Position numbers and translations under genes: made by a program
NCBI RefSeq assembly: GCF_019599185.1
Contig: NZ_JAIEUL010000023.1
Coordinates: 1-58,693 of the forward strand
Length of the DNA: 58,693 nt
Reading direction: 5' to 3'
Origin: Cryobacterium inferilacus
Lineage (GTDB): Bacteria > Actinomycetota > Actinomycetes > Actinomycetales > Microbacteriaceae
Notes under the pieces: model-generated
The model's database searches: none
Seen by the model: only the letters and a program-made list of their open reading frames with translations
What the model was told of the DNA's origin: nothing
Shown: positions 18,236-27,102 of the stretch, in pieces
Layout of the letters: each line of letters opens with the position of its first letter
Numbering within the stretch: position 1 is the stretch's first letter

Positions 18236-20919
18236 AAGACAAGCTCTGGCACATCGTCTCCGGCAGCCTCGTTCCCGCCTGGCTGGCCGCCGCGGTGATC
18301 TTCACCCTGCTGCACCGGATGGTGCCCGAATCGGGCTGGCTGCTCGTGCACCTGCTGCTGCTCGGCGCGGTGAGCACCGCCATCCTGATCTGGAGCCAGC
18401 ACTTCGCCGACACCCTGCTGCGGCGCAAGGCCCTCGGCCATCGGCTCTCGCTCGGCCTGCGGCTCTGCGCACACACCGTGGGCTCGGTGTTGGTGATGAC
18501 GGGCATGGTCATCGATGGATACCCACTCGTGCTGGTCGGCGGCATCCTGGTGGGACTCACGGCGCTGGCCCACGCCGCGGTGATCATCATGCAGACCCGA
18601 GGGGCGATGCCCGGCCGGTTCGCCCCGCTCATTCGCTACTACGTCGCCAGCGCCGGCATGCTCGCGGTCGGCGTGACCCTGGGCATCCTGATGGCGCGCC
18701 TGGACGGTGGCGGCGAGGACTACGAACGGCTGTTCATCGGCCACCTGGCACTGAACCTGCTCGGCTGGGTGGGGCTCACCGTGATCGGCACCATCGCTCT
18801 GCTCTGGCCCACCGTGCTGCACACCCGCATCGCGGGCGCCACCGTGGCTGCCGGCCACACCCTCACGGTGCTGGTGGGGGGCCTCGGCCTCGTCGCGCTC
18901 GGCTGCCTGGCCGACCTGCGCCTGGTCGTGGCGCTCGGCATCCTGGTCTACCTGGCAGCGCTCGGCCGGGTGCTCTGGGAGGGCGCCGGCCACCTGCGCC
19001 GGGCGCCCGCCGCCAATTTCGCGGCCTGGAGCCTCGGCGCAGCTCAGGTCTGGTTTGCCCTCTGCACCCTCGGGTTCGGGCTGCAGATCGCGCTGGCCCC
19101 CAGCTGGACGGCCGCGGCCGCCGGTGTGGAAACCCTGGTGCCCTACTTCGCGATCGGCTTCGCCGCCCAGATCCTGCTCGGTGCCCTCAGCCACCTGGTG
19201 CCCGTCGTGCTCGGCGGCGGACCCGCCGCCCTAAAGGCCACCGCGGCCGAGCTCGACCGCGGCGGCCTGTTCCGGGTAGTCGTCGTCAACGGCGGCCTGG
19301 CCCTGTCACTGCTCCCGATCTCCAGCACCCTCACGGTGGCGCTATCGATGCTGATCGTGGCCACCCTGGCCAGCTTCCTGGCGCTGTTCACCCGAGCCCT
19401 CCGTGCCAACCGCCGCGCGCGCGCCCTGCCGCTCGTGCGCGTGGCACCTGGCGAACGACCGGTGAAGACCGAGCGACCGCGCACCACTGGGAGGATGCTC
19501 GCGGCCGCGACCGTGCTACTGCTCACGGTCACCGTGGGCATCGTCATCGACCCCGCCTCGGTGGGCCTCTCGACGGTGGCAGCTCCGGCCACCAGTGCCG
19601 CCGCGGAATCCACCGTGACCGGGCACACCACCACGGTGGCCGTGGACATGATCGACACCCGCTTCGTGCCCGACCGCATCGAGGTGCCGGTCGGCGACGA
19701 GTTGGTGATCACGCTCACGAACAGCGATGACATGGTGCACAACCTGGTGCTCGAATCCGGCCTGGTCTCCGGCTCGCTCGACCCCGGCGCCTCCGAGACC
19801 GTGAACGTGGGAGTGATCGGTGCGAGCGTAGACGGCTGGTGCTCGATCGCCGGCCACCGGTTGCTGGGCATGGAGATCAGCATCGTCGCGGTGGGCGGCG
19901 ACGAGGCCGGCAGCGGTGCCGCCGCCGACGGCACGGGAACGGGCGGAACGGCAACGGGCGGAACGGGGATGGACGGCATGGCCGCGCACGACTCGCACGC
20001 CGGCCACGGCTCCGCCACGACCGGGGCCTCCGCCGCCGACGACATCGACCCGATGGCCGAACCCGACGCCGGCTTCGAGGCGAGGGATGCGTCGTTGCCG
20101 CCCGCCGCCTCCGCCACCGTGCATCGCCAGACCCTCACCGTGCAGAACGTGATGACCGAGGTGGCGCCGGGGGTAACCCAGATGCTGTGGACCTTCAACG
20201 GCACCGCTCCCGGCCCCACCCTGCGCGGAAAGGTAGGTGATGTGTTCGAGATCACCCTGGTGAATGAGGGAACGATGGGCCATTCCATCGACTTCCACGC
20301 GGGCACGGTCGCGCCGGATGACAACATGCGCACCATCCAACCGGGCGCAAGTCTGGTCTACACCTTCACCGCCACCCGGTCGGGCATCTGGCTGTACCAC
20401 TGCTCCACCATGCCGATGTCGGTGCACATCGCCAACGGCATGTTCGGTGCCGTGATCATCGATCCGCCCGGCCTGGCCGAGGTGGACCGCGAGTACCTCG
20501 TGGTGCAGTCCGAGCTCTACCTTGGCGCGCAGGGCGGCGAGGTGGACGACGTTAAGGTGGAGGCGCAGACCCCCGACCTGATGGTCTTCAACGGCTACGC
20601 CAACCAGTACGCTGCCCGTCCCCTGCAGGCCAGAGTCGGCGAGACCGTGCGGGTCTGGGTGCTGGATGCCGGACCGAATGTGGGCAGCGCCTTCCACGTG
20701 GTCGGCGGCCAGTTCCACACCGTCTACAAGGAGGGCGACTATTCGCTGAAAGACGGCGGCAGCACCGGCACCGGCGGCTCCCAGGTGCTCGACCTCGCCG
20801 CCGCGCAGGGTGGATTTGTGGAGCTCACCTTCTCCGAGGCGGGGCACTACCCTTTCGTGAGCCACATCATGTCGGATGCTGAAAAGGGCGCCCGCGGCAT
20901 CCTCGAGGTGCTGCCGTGA
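18232..20919 (+). CDS. nirK: Membrane-cupredoxin-NirK fusion, copper nitrite reductase
   Basis: This 895-residue protein reduces nitrite to NO. Residues 1-400 form a polytopic membrane module. Residue 420 onward begins another hydrophobic segment, followed by a cupredoxin domain (about 465-550) with the type 1 copper ligands H in MVHNLVLES, C and H in WCSIAGH and a following Met. A Gly/His-rich linker leads to a two-domain NirK (about 625-895). Its ligands are HSIDFHAG, then YHCSTMPMSVHIANGM (type 1 C, H, M and type 2 H), then SAFHVVGG and HYPFVSH in the second domain. Canonical NirK is about 340-380 residues and periplasmic. Here an attached membrane part may deliver electrons through the extra cupredoxin. 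The gene overlaps its neighbours on both sides. Confidence 0.93.
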   Translation: MKDKLWHIVSGSLVPAWLAAAVIFTLLHRMVPESGWLLVHLLLLGAVSTAILIWSQHFADTLLRRKALGHRLSLGLRLCAHTVGSVLVMTGMVIDGYPLVLVGGILVGLTALAHAAVIIMQTRGAMPGRFAPLIRYYVASAGMLAVGVTLGILMARLDGGGEDYERLFIGHLALNLLGWVGLTVIGTIALLWPTVLHTRIAGATVAAGHTLTVLVGGLGLVALGCLADLRLVVALGILVYLAALGRVLWEGAGHLRRAPAANFAAWSLGAAQVWFALCTLGFGLQIALAPSWTAAAAGVETLVPYFAIGFAAQILLGALSHLVPVVLGGGPAALKATAAELDRGGLFRVVVVNGGLALSLLPISSTLTVALSMLIVATLASFLALFTRALRANRRARALPLVRVAPGERPVKTERPRTTGRMLAAATVLLLTVTVGIVIDPASVGLSTVAAPATSAAAESTVTGHTTTVAVDMIDTRFVPDRIEVPVGDELVITLTNSDDMVHNLVLESGLVSGSLDPGASETVNVGVIGASVDGWCSIAGHRLLGMEISIVAVGGDEAGSGAAADGTGTGGTATGGTGMDGMAAHDSHAGHGSATTGASAADDIDPMAEPDAGFEARDASLPPAASATVHRQTLTVQNVMTEVAPGVTQMLWTFNGTAPGPTLRGKVGDVFEITLVNEGTMGHSIDFHAGTVAPDDNMRTIQPGASLVYTFTATRSGIWLYHCSTMPMSVHIANGMFGAVIIDPPGLAEVDREYLVVQSELYLGAQGGEVDDVKVEAQTPDLMVFNGYANQYAARPLQARVGETVRVWVLDAGPNVGSAFHVVGGQFHTVYKEGDYSLKDGGSTGTGGSQVLDLAAAQGGFVELTFSEAGHYPFVSHIMSDAEKGARGILEVLP

Positions 20920-21719
20920 GCGAGCAGGCGCCGACCCTGCACGTGCTGCCCCTGCGTGCGCTGCCTCTGCGTGCGCTGCCCTTGCGCGCGGTGCCGCTCC
21001 GCAGCACCTGTGGACGGCCGCATCCGTGCCCGCCCGCCATGCAGCGACGAATACTCGAACAGATCGTCCTGTTCCAGGGGCTGTCCGGCGACGAGCTGGC
21101 GTCGATCGGCACACGGATGACCTCGCTGGCCTGGTCCGCGGGTGAGGCCCTGTTCAGTGCGGGGGAGCCGGCCGAGCATGTGTACCTCCTCGCAGCGGGT
21201 CAGGCAAAGGCCTTCCGCACCACCGCCACCGGACAGCGCACCAGCCTGGACTTCTTCGGCCCCGGCGACGTGCTCGGCGGCCTCACCTGGGCAGGCGGCA
21301 GCGGTTACACCGAGACGGCCCTCGCCATGGTCACCACCTGCGCCCTACAGATCGACGCCGGAGCCTTCCGCGAAGTGATGCTCGCGCATCCCTCCGTAGC
21401 GCTGGGCGTGCTCGACGTCGTGTCCGGTCGCCTCGCCCGCGCTCGTTCCTCCGAGCAGGACCAGGCCTCGGCCACGGTGACCGAACGGGTGGCGAGCGGC
21501 CTGCTGCGCCTGGCCGACATCTTCGGGGTGCCGGGCGACGCATCCGGCAGCACCCTGATCCAGCTGCCGCTCACCCGGGCCGACCTGGCCGCCATGGCCG
21601 GCACCAGTGCGGAGTCGGTGTCGCGCGCGATGAGCCGGCTGCGTCGAGCCGGCCTGATCGAGACCGGACGCCGGTGGACCGCGGTGCTCGACGCGGACGG
21701 CCTGCGCGCGGCGAAGTAG
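20916..21719 (+). CDS. FNR/CRP-family regulator with Cys motif, copy 1
   Basis: A 267-residue CRP/FNR-type regulator. The cyclic-nucleotide-binding-like barrel spans about residues 48-160 and the C-terminal winged helix contains LTRADLAAMAGTSAESVSRAM. Cysteines at 32 and 38 (STCGRPHPCP) and 142 (TTCALQI) occupy FNR-like positions; C142 lines up with the internal cluster ligand of FNR. The usual Cys-x2-Cys-x5-Cys is reduced to Cys-x5-Cys. An oxygen- or NO-labile cluster is inferred. Residues 11-29 are four near-perfect LPLRA repeats. The GTG start overlaps the nirK stop. A matching FNR box lies 40 bases past the stop, before the metallochaperone gene. The paralogue is at 39300. Confidence 0.85.
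   Translation: MSEQAPTLHVLPLRALPLRALPLRAVPLRSTCGRPHPCPPAMQRRILEQIVLFQGLSGDELASIGTRMTSLAWSAGEALFSAGEPAEHVYLLAAGQAKAFRTTATGQRTSLDFFGPGDVLGGLTWAGGSGYTETALAMVTTCALQIDAGAFREVMLAHPSVALGVLDVVSGRLARARSSEQDQASATVTERVASGLLRLADIFGVPGDASGSTLIQLPLTRADLAAMAGTSAESVSRAMSRLRRAGLIETGRRWTAVLDADGLRAAK
20946..21002 (+). repeat. 15-bp tandem repeat encoding LPLRA
   Basis: Four consecutive 15-base units, similar but not identical, encode LPLRA, LPLRA, LPLRA and VPLRS at the N-terminus of the FNR-like protein. The paralogue at 39300 keeps only a single IPLRS at the same position, so the array probably expanded in this copy. Confidence 0.8.
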
Positions 21720-21758
21720 CCATCCGGCCCACCCCGTCCAACGGGTACCTGCGGATAA

Positions 21759-21800
21759 GTGACGGCCGTCATGGTCCGCTCCGAGGGGGCGACGTAACGT
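21759..21800 (+). promoter_or_regulatory. FNR-box promoter of the metallochaperone operon
   Basis: The box GTGACGGCCGTCAT (21759-21772) has inner half-sites TGAC and GTCA in FNR/DNR-like spacing. A -10-like TAACGT starts 29.5 bases from its centre (21795-21800), as in class II activation. The same arrangement recurs at 40307-40348. Confidence 0.65.
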
Positions 21801-21848
21801 CGTGATCACCCCGGCATTCCGGGGCTGATCACTCGGAAAGGCCACACC

Positions 21849-22088
21849 ATGAGCACCCTCGCACCGACCATCACCCACACCAGCCTTCGCGCTGAGGGCT
21901 TCTCCTGCCCGTCCTGCGTGTCCAAGATCGAGAAGCAGGTCGGGCGCATCGACGGGGTCACCGCGGTGACGGTGAAGTTCGCTTCCGCCCGCATCGAAAT
22001 CGACCACGACGCCTCCGCGGTGAGCGTGGAGGAGCTGATCGCGGTCATCGCCAAGGCCGGTTACAGCGCGCGCGTCGCCGCCTTCTGA
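21849..22088 (+). CDS. Heavy-metal-associated domain protein, copper-chaperone-like
   Basis: This 79-residue HMA-domain protein has the metal-binding GFSCPSCVSKIE motif (C-x2-C near residue 20) and the ferredoxin-like fold pattern ending in IAVIAKAGYSA. It probably binds Cu(I) or another soft metal and hands it to the P-type ATPase encoded next. The ATPase has no such domain of its own, so this looks like the separated metal-binding part. GGAAAGG precedes the ATG. It is the first gene behind the FNR-box promoter, so expression is probably oxygen- or NO-responsive. Confidence 0.9.
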   Translation: MSTLAPTITHTSLRAEGFSCPSCVSKIEKQVGRIDGVTAVTVKFASARIEIDHDASAVSVEELIAVIAKAGYSARVAAF

Positions 22089-22140
22089 GCGGGCCGGGAT
22101 TTCCTGCCGCAGCACCACTCCACTCAGAAAGGCACACGCC

Positions 22141-24138
22141 ATGACAACCATCCATAGCTGGATGAATAACCGGTGGGCAATCCCCGCCGCCTCCGGAGCG
22201 CTGATCATCGCCGCGTTGGTGATCCTCCAGCTCGGCACCATCGACCTCCTCGGAAACATCCTGATGGTGGCCGCGGCCGTCGTCGCCGGCGCCCACATCG
22301 TGATCACCGCGGCACGGGCGCTGTGGGCGAGGGTCATCGGAATCGACCTCTTGGTCGCCGTCGCCGCCATCGGCGCGGTCGTCATCGGTCAGTACTGGGA
22401 AGCGGCCGCGGTGACGTTCCTGTTCGCCATCGGGCACGCCCTCGAGACCGCGACGCTGAACAAGACCCGGTCCGCGCTGGCCGAACTCGTCGCGGTCGCT
22501 CCCGACGTCGCCATCACCCTGCGCGATGGTGAGCAGGTCGAGGTGGCCGCCACCGCCGTGATCCTCGGTGAGACTGTGCTGATCAAGAACGGTGCCAAGG
22601 TCCCCGTCGACGGCGAAGTGATCGGCGGCGCCGGCGCCCTCGACGAAGCGTCCATCACCGGCGAGTCCATGCCGGTGGAGAAGGTCACCGGCGACCGCGT
22701 GTTCGCCGGCACCGTCGCTCGCAGCGGGTTCCTGCAGGTGCGCGCCACCGGTGTGGGCGCCGACACCACCCTGGCCAGGATCATCCACCGGGTCGAAGAC
22801 GCGCAGGACACCAAGGCCAAGACCCAGGTGTTCATGGACCGGTTCTCGGCCTGGTACACCCCCGCCATTCTGGTGCTCGCGATTGTCGTCGGCCTATTTA
22901 CCCAGGACATCGTCCTGGCGCTGACGCTTCTGGTCATCGGCTGCCCCGGAGCGCTCGTCATCTCGATCCCCGTCTCCATCGTCGCCGGCATCGGCCGCGC
23001 CGCGAAGGACGGCATCCTGATCAAGGGCGGCGAGTTCCTCGAGACCTCGGCGAAGATCACCGCGGTCGCCGTGGACAAGACCGGCACCCTCACGATCGGG
23101 CGCCCGCGGGTCACCGACGTGGTCGTGCTCAACCCCGACCTCACCCGCAGCGATGTGCTCGGCTGGGCCGGGCGCGCCGAAGCCGGCTCCGAGCATCCGC
23201 TGTCTCGGGCGATATTGGATGCCGCCCGAAGCGAAAGCCTCGACGTCGCGGGCCTGCCGGAGGCAACCGAACCGGTCCCCGGCAAGGGCATCGTGGTCAC
23301 CACACGGGGACACCGTGTGCTGATCGGAAACCCGGCGTTGCTGGTGCAGTACCCGATCATCGACGCGTATGCCGCCACCCTCGCGGCCACCGCGCTGGCC
23401 GAGGCTGGCCGCACACCCATGATCGTCGTGCTCGACGACACCGTCGCCGGTGTCATCGGGGTGGCGGATGAGGTGCGTGCCGACGCCGCGCAGATGGTGT
23501 CAGACCTGCATGCCGCCGGGGTGAAGCGCGTCGTCATGCTCACCGGCGATGCCCCGCTGGTGGCGAACGCCGTCGCGGCCGTGACCGGTGTGGACGAGGT
23601 GCGTGCGTCACTGCTGCCAGAGGACAAGCTCGACGTCGTCGTTGCCCTGCAGGCCGAGGGCTACGTCGTGGCCATGGTCGGTGACGGCGTGAACGACGCC
23701 CCCGCCCTCGCCACCGCCAACATCGGGGTCGCCATGGGAGCCGCCGGCTCGGCCGTCGCGGTGGAGACCGCCGACATCGCCCTGATGGGTGACAACCTGC
23801 TCAAGCTCCCCGAGGCCATATCGCTCGCCCGGCGCACGGTGAACAATATGCGACAGAACATCGCCATCGCACTGATCACCGTCACCCTGCTCCTGCTCGG
23901 CGTTCTGCTGGGCGGAGTGACGATGTCGATCGGCATGCTCGTGCACGAAGCATCCGTGCTGATCGTGATCGTCAACGCCATGCGCCTGCTACGCCGCCAC
24001 GGCGGCGTCAGCTCGGCACCCCACACCAACACCACAACACCGCCGGCGACCCGATCGACAGATCGAGGCCTCACCCCCGCCACCATCCGCCCTGACCGGG
24101 CAGCCACCACCACAACAACCACAGGAGGAACACCATGA
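22141..24138 (+). CDS. P1B-type metal ATPase with CPG motif
   Basis: A 665-residue metal-transporting P-type ATPase of the inner membrane. It has the actuator motif SITGESMPVEK, the phosphorylated aspartate D312 in DKTGTLTIGRP, the HP motif in SEHPLSRA, and MVGDGVNDAPALATA at the hinge. The membrane metal site reads VIGCPGALVIS, with C268-P-G where copper and zinc exporters usually have CPC. There is no N-terminal HMA domain; that domain is encoded by the upstream gene. Substrate is therefore open: copper supply or export near nirK is plausible. The tail past residue 620 is low-complexity. Its stop overlaps the cupin start (ATGA). Confidence 0.9.
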   Translation: MTTIHSWMNNRWAIPAASGALIIAALVILQLGTIDLLGNILMVAAAVVAGAHIVITAARALWARVIGIDLLVAVAAIGAVVIGQYWEAAAVTFLFAIGHALETATLNKTRSALAELVAVAPDVAITLRDGEQVEVAATAVILGETVLIKNGAKVPVDGEVIGGAGALDEASITGESMPVEKVTGDRVFAGTVARSGFLQVRATGVGADTTLARIIHRVEDAQDTKAKTQVFMDRFSAWYTPAILVLAIVVGLFTQDIVLALTLLVIGCPGALVISIPVSIVAGIGRAAKDGILIKGGEFLETSAKITAVAVDKTGTLTIGRPRVTDVVVLNPDLTRSDVLGWAGRAEAGSEHPLSRAILDAARSESLDVAGLPEATEPVPGKGIVVTTRGHRVLIGNPALLVQYPIIDAYAATLAATALAEAGRTPMIVVLDDTVAGVIGVADEVRADAAQMVSDLHAAGVKRVVMLTGDAPLVANAVAAVTGVDEVRASLLPEDKLDVVVALQAEGYVVAMVGDGVNDAPALATANIGVAMGAAGSAVAVETADIALMGDNLLKLPEAISLARRTVNNMRQNIAIALITVTLLLLGVLLGGVTMSIGMLVHEASVLIVIVNAMRLLRRHGGVSSAPHTNTTTPPATRSTDRGLTPATIRPDRAATTTTTTGGTP

Positions 24139-24563
24139 CCACCGAATCCGACGCCGCTCACGGCGCTCAGGTCGAACACTTCACTATCGCTCGGCTGGCC
24201 GGCGAGAACTCGGACTTCCGCCGGGTGCTCTGGACGGGTACACACTCCCAGATTGTGCTCATGAGCATCCCGGTCGGCGGCGACATCGGCGCCGAGGTGC
24301 ACGAGCACACCGACCAGGTGCTCACCTTCATCAGCGGCGTCGGGGAAGCCGACCTGGCCGGCCACACCCATCCGATCGAGGGCGGGGACCAGTGCGCCGT
24401 GCCGGCCGGAACCAGGCACAACTTCCGTAACACCGGGGACCAGCCGCTCACGCTGTACACGATCTATAGCCCGCCCGAGCATGCTCGCGACGCGGTGCAT
24501 GCCACCAAGGCCGAGGCCGAGACCGCGGAGGCGGCCGGTCTGGACCAGCCGCCCTTCGACTGA
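24135..24563 (+). CDS. Cupin domain protein
   Basis: A 142-residue single-domain cupin. The first metal-binding motif reads GAEVHEHTDQVLTFISG and the second GTRHNFRNTGDQPLTLY, so the three histidines and an acidic residue of a typical cupin site are present. The protein ends in an acidic, disordered-looking tail. It overlaps the ATPase stop and lies 52 bases before the oxidoreductase, so it belongs to the same FNR-box operon. No substrate can be assigned from sequence. Confidence 0.85.
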   Translation: MTTESDAAHGAQVEHFTIARLAGENSDFRRVLWTGTHSQIVLMSIPVGGDIGAEVHEHTDQVLTFISGVGEADLAGHTHPIEGGDQCAVPAGTRHNFRNTGDQPLTLYTIYSPPEHARDAVHATKAEAETAEAAGLDQPPFD

Positions 24564-24615
24564 CCCGTACCGCTCGAACCCCTCGATACACCCACTGCAC
24601 GATCAAAGGAATCCC

Positions 24616-25518
24616 ATGTCCACCACGTACGACACCACCAGCCCAGCCCCCGCCCGGTTTCTGGAGCAGAGCGACACCCCGGTTCCCGCGCCGGGCCCGG
24701 GGGAGTTGGGCGTGCGGGTGCGAGCCTCGGTGCTGAACCCCCTGAACTGGACGACGGCATCCGCCGGCCAGGACCCGCAGGGACCGGACTGGCTGGGGCG
24801 TGAGGTGGCCGGCATCGTCACTGCCCTGGGTGAGGGTGTGGACGGCTTCGCGGTCGGAGAGGCGATCCTGGGCCGGGTTGCGGCGGGCCACGGCGGCTTC
24901 GCGCCGAACACTATCGTGCGAGCCATCGACGCGGTGGCCAAGCCCAGGGAGATCTCGTTCGGAACGGCCGCGACAATCCCCGTGGCCGGCGTCGCCGCCT
25001 ACGACGGCACCCACCAGATCGACCTCCAGGCGGGCCAGACCATGTTGATCCTCGGCATCGACGGTGGAGTCGGCCTGATGGCCGCCCAGATCGGCCAGGT
25101 GCACGAGTTCACCGTCCTCGGCACCGGGCCCGAGGCCAGCCGCGACGTCGTCGAAGCCACCGGTGCCACCCTCGTTTCCGATGGCGATGATCTGCTCACC
25201 CGCCTGCGCCATGCAGCTCCCGACGGCGTGGACCTCGTCCTCGACTTGGTCGGTGGCGACACGCTCCGCATCGGCGCGCAACTCGCCACCGACCCAGCCG
25301 GCATTATCTCCGCCGCGGATGCGCCGACCGCCGTCGAACTCGGCGGCGCCGCCCTGGAACGCAGCGATGATGCCCTGGCGAAGATCACCGGAGTGATCGA
25401 ATACGGCCTGGTCACGCCGCACCTCACCGCACAGTATCCGCTCGATCGCCTCGATGAGGCGATCGCCGTTGTCGAGGGCGGTCACGCCGGCGGCCTGATC
25501 GTCATTGACGTCGACTGA
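24616..25518 (+). CDS. Quinone-oxidoreductase-like MDR protein
   Basis: This 300-residue medium-chain dehydrogenase/reductase of the quinone oxidoreductase group has a GroES-like N-terminal half (SVLNPLNWTTASAGQDPQGP, LGREVAGIV) and a Rossmann half with LILGIDGGVGLMAAQIG. No zinc-binding cysteines are visible, so it is the zinc-free type acting with NADPH on quinones or enones. AAAGGA is seven bases before the ATG. It is the last gene of the operon starting at 21849 and ends before a strong hairpin. A fragment of a second copy survives at 40391-40507. Confidence 0.85.
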   Translation: MSTTYDTTSPAPARFLEQSDTPVPAPGPGELGVRVRASVLNPLNWTTASAGQDPQGPDWLGREVAGIVTALGEGVDGFAVGEAILGRVAAGHGGFAPNTIVRAIDAVAKPREISFGTAATIPVAGVAAYDGTHQIDLQAGQTMLILGIDGGVGLMAAQIGQVHEFTVLGTGPEASRDVVEATGATLVSDGDDLLTRLRHAAPDGVDLVLDLVGGDTLRIGAQLATDPAGIISAADAPTAVELGGAALERSDDALAKITGVIEYGLVTPHLTAQYPLDRLDEAIAVVEGGHAGGLIVIDVD

Positions 25519-25525
25519 TCCCACC

Positions 25526-25551
25526 CGACCGGGCCCGGTGGGGCCCGGTCG
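25526..25551. terminator. Hairpin between convergent genes
   Basis: Perfect 11-base arms CGACCGGGCCC and GGGCCCGGTCG flank a GGTG loop. It sits between the oxidoreductase stop and the stop of the haem-pathway oxidase on the other strand, so it can serve both directions. There is no T-tract. Confidence 0.7.
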
Positions 25552-25571
25552 TGGTGGCGGAGCGCGATCGG

Positions 25572-27019
25572 CTAGAGCAGAGCCTGAGCTTTGGTGCGGG
25601 CGCTGCGGGCGGTGACAATGGCCTCAGCGGTGCGGTCGGCGTCGGCGATGCAACTGGCCAGCCCCACCCCCCGAAAGGCGGACCCGGTGAGGAACAGGCC
25701 GGGCAGCTGGGCGAGTTCCGCCGACATGGCGTCGAGCCGGGCCTGGTGGCCCACCAGGTACTGCGGCATCCCCTGTGGCCAGGGCTGCACAAACTGCTCG
25801 AGCGGTTTGCCGGCCAGGCCCATCGCCTCCTCCAGCTCCTCCCGCACCCGGCGCACCAGGGCCGCTTCGGTCATGGTGAGCCAGCGGTTGTCACCCCGCC
25901 GCCCGACCATGCAGCGCAGCAGCACCACGTCGTCGTCGGCCAGGTGCGGCCACTTCAGGCTGGACCACGTGCAGCCCACGATCAGCCGCCCTTCCTCCGG
26001 CGGCACCAGGAACCCGGTTCCGGCCAGGTCCGTCGGCAGGGCTGACCGGGGGTAGGCCAGGCAGACCGTGGCCACACTGGCGTACTCGATGGCACCGAGC
26101 AGGGTGCCGAGTCGGGGAGCGACCGGGGCCACCAGGTCGGCCGACACGAATGCCGGGGTGGTGAGCACGACGACGTCGGCCTCGATGGCCGCTCCCTCGG
26201 CGCGCTGCACACGATAGCCCGTACCGGGGGCGGCTCCCGGGGCGGTGAGCGCGGGGGTGACCTGGGTAACGGCGGCGCCCCGGTGCACCGTGGCATCCGG
26301 CAGGTGGGCGGCGAGCCCGTCGATCAGCCCGCCGAGGCCTGAGCTCAGGGTCACCATCATCGGGCCGGCGGCGGCCGGGCGGGCCGGTCGACGCCGCACG
26401 CCGAGGAACAGGCTGCGGTGGCTGCGGGCCATGGCGGCGATGTCGGGTGCGGTGCTCTGGGCGCTGAGGGTGTCGGCGGCCGGCGTGCACACCGCCGAGG
26501 AGCGGTTCCACCAAGCGGTTGAAGACCTGCGCGCCCATCCGGCTGCGCACGAGCTCGCCCACGGACGGGTCGACCGTGCTCGTGCGGGGGCGGGGCAGCA
26601 CCAGATCAAGTGCCGCTCTGGCCAGGCCCAACGGGGAGAGCAACCGGGATCGAAGCAGCGGCAGCAACGCGCCTGGCACACCGAACATGGTGCCGTCCGG
26701 CAGCTGGCGCAGCCGATCTCGGCTCCAGATGCGGGCCCCGCCGCCGTTTGGCCCCACCACGGTGTGGGCGAGGCCCAGGTCATCGACCAGGGCCTTCACC
26801 ACGGGCGCGCGCACCATCAGCGAGTCAGGGCCGGTGTCCAACGGATGCCCCGCGAGGGTGCGGGTCACGATCTTGCCGCCCAGCCGATCGGTTTCCTCGA
26901 GCACGGTGATCTCTACCTCAGCGCCGAGGCGACGGTGCAGAAAGTAGGCGGTGGCGAGGCCGCTGATGCCGGCACCGACGATGGCGACGGTGGTCGGCGG
27001 GCCGGGACTGTTCTGGCAC
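25572..27019 (-). pseudogene. hemY: Protoporphyrinogen/coproporphyrinogen oxidase, two frameshifts
   Basis: The product would be a FAD-dependent oxidase of haem synthesis (HemY/CgoX type). The GTG at 27019 has AAAGGA at ideal spacing, and its reading frame ends after about ten residues. The FAD motif GAGISGLATAYFLHRR lies in the next frame, as do LGGKIVTRTLAGHPLDTG and VFNRLVEPLLGGVHAG. After about 26487 homology shifts frame again (AADTLSAQSTAPDIAAM) and continues to a normal C-terminus (LFLTGSAFRGVGLASCIADA). Adding one base near 26985 and two near 26487 would restore one frame. Either this is a pseudogene or the assembly has errors. It follows the radical SAM gene on the same strand. Confidence 0.75.
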
Positions 27020-27102
27020 TGGATTTCCTTTGTGTGATGGCGGGTGGGCGGGTGCGGTCCGGCCGCCGGGCGTCGGGGCCCGAGCCGCGGGTGACTGCGG
27101 GC

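Noticed and set aside
18010..19194. Open frame antisense to the NnrS-like gene and nirK
   Set aside because: Composition typical of an antisense shadow, no motif.
22389..23627. Open frame antisense to the P-type ATPase
   Set aside because: Ser/Thr/Ala-rich shadow; the ATPase carries all its motifs on the plus strand.
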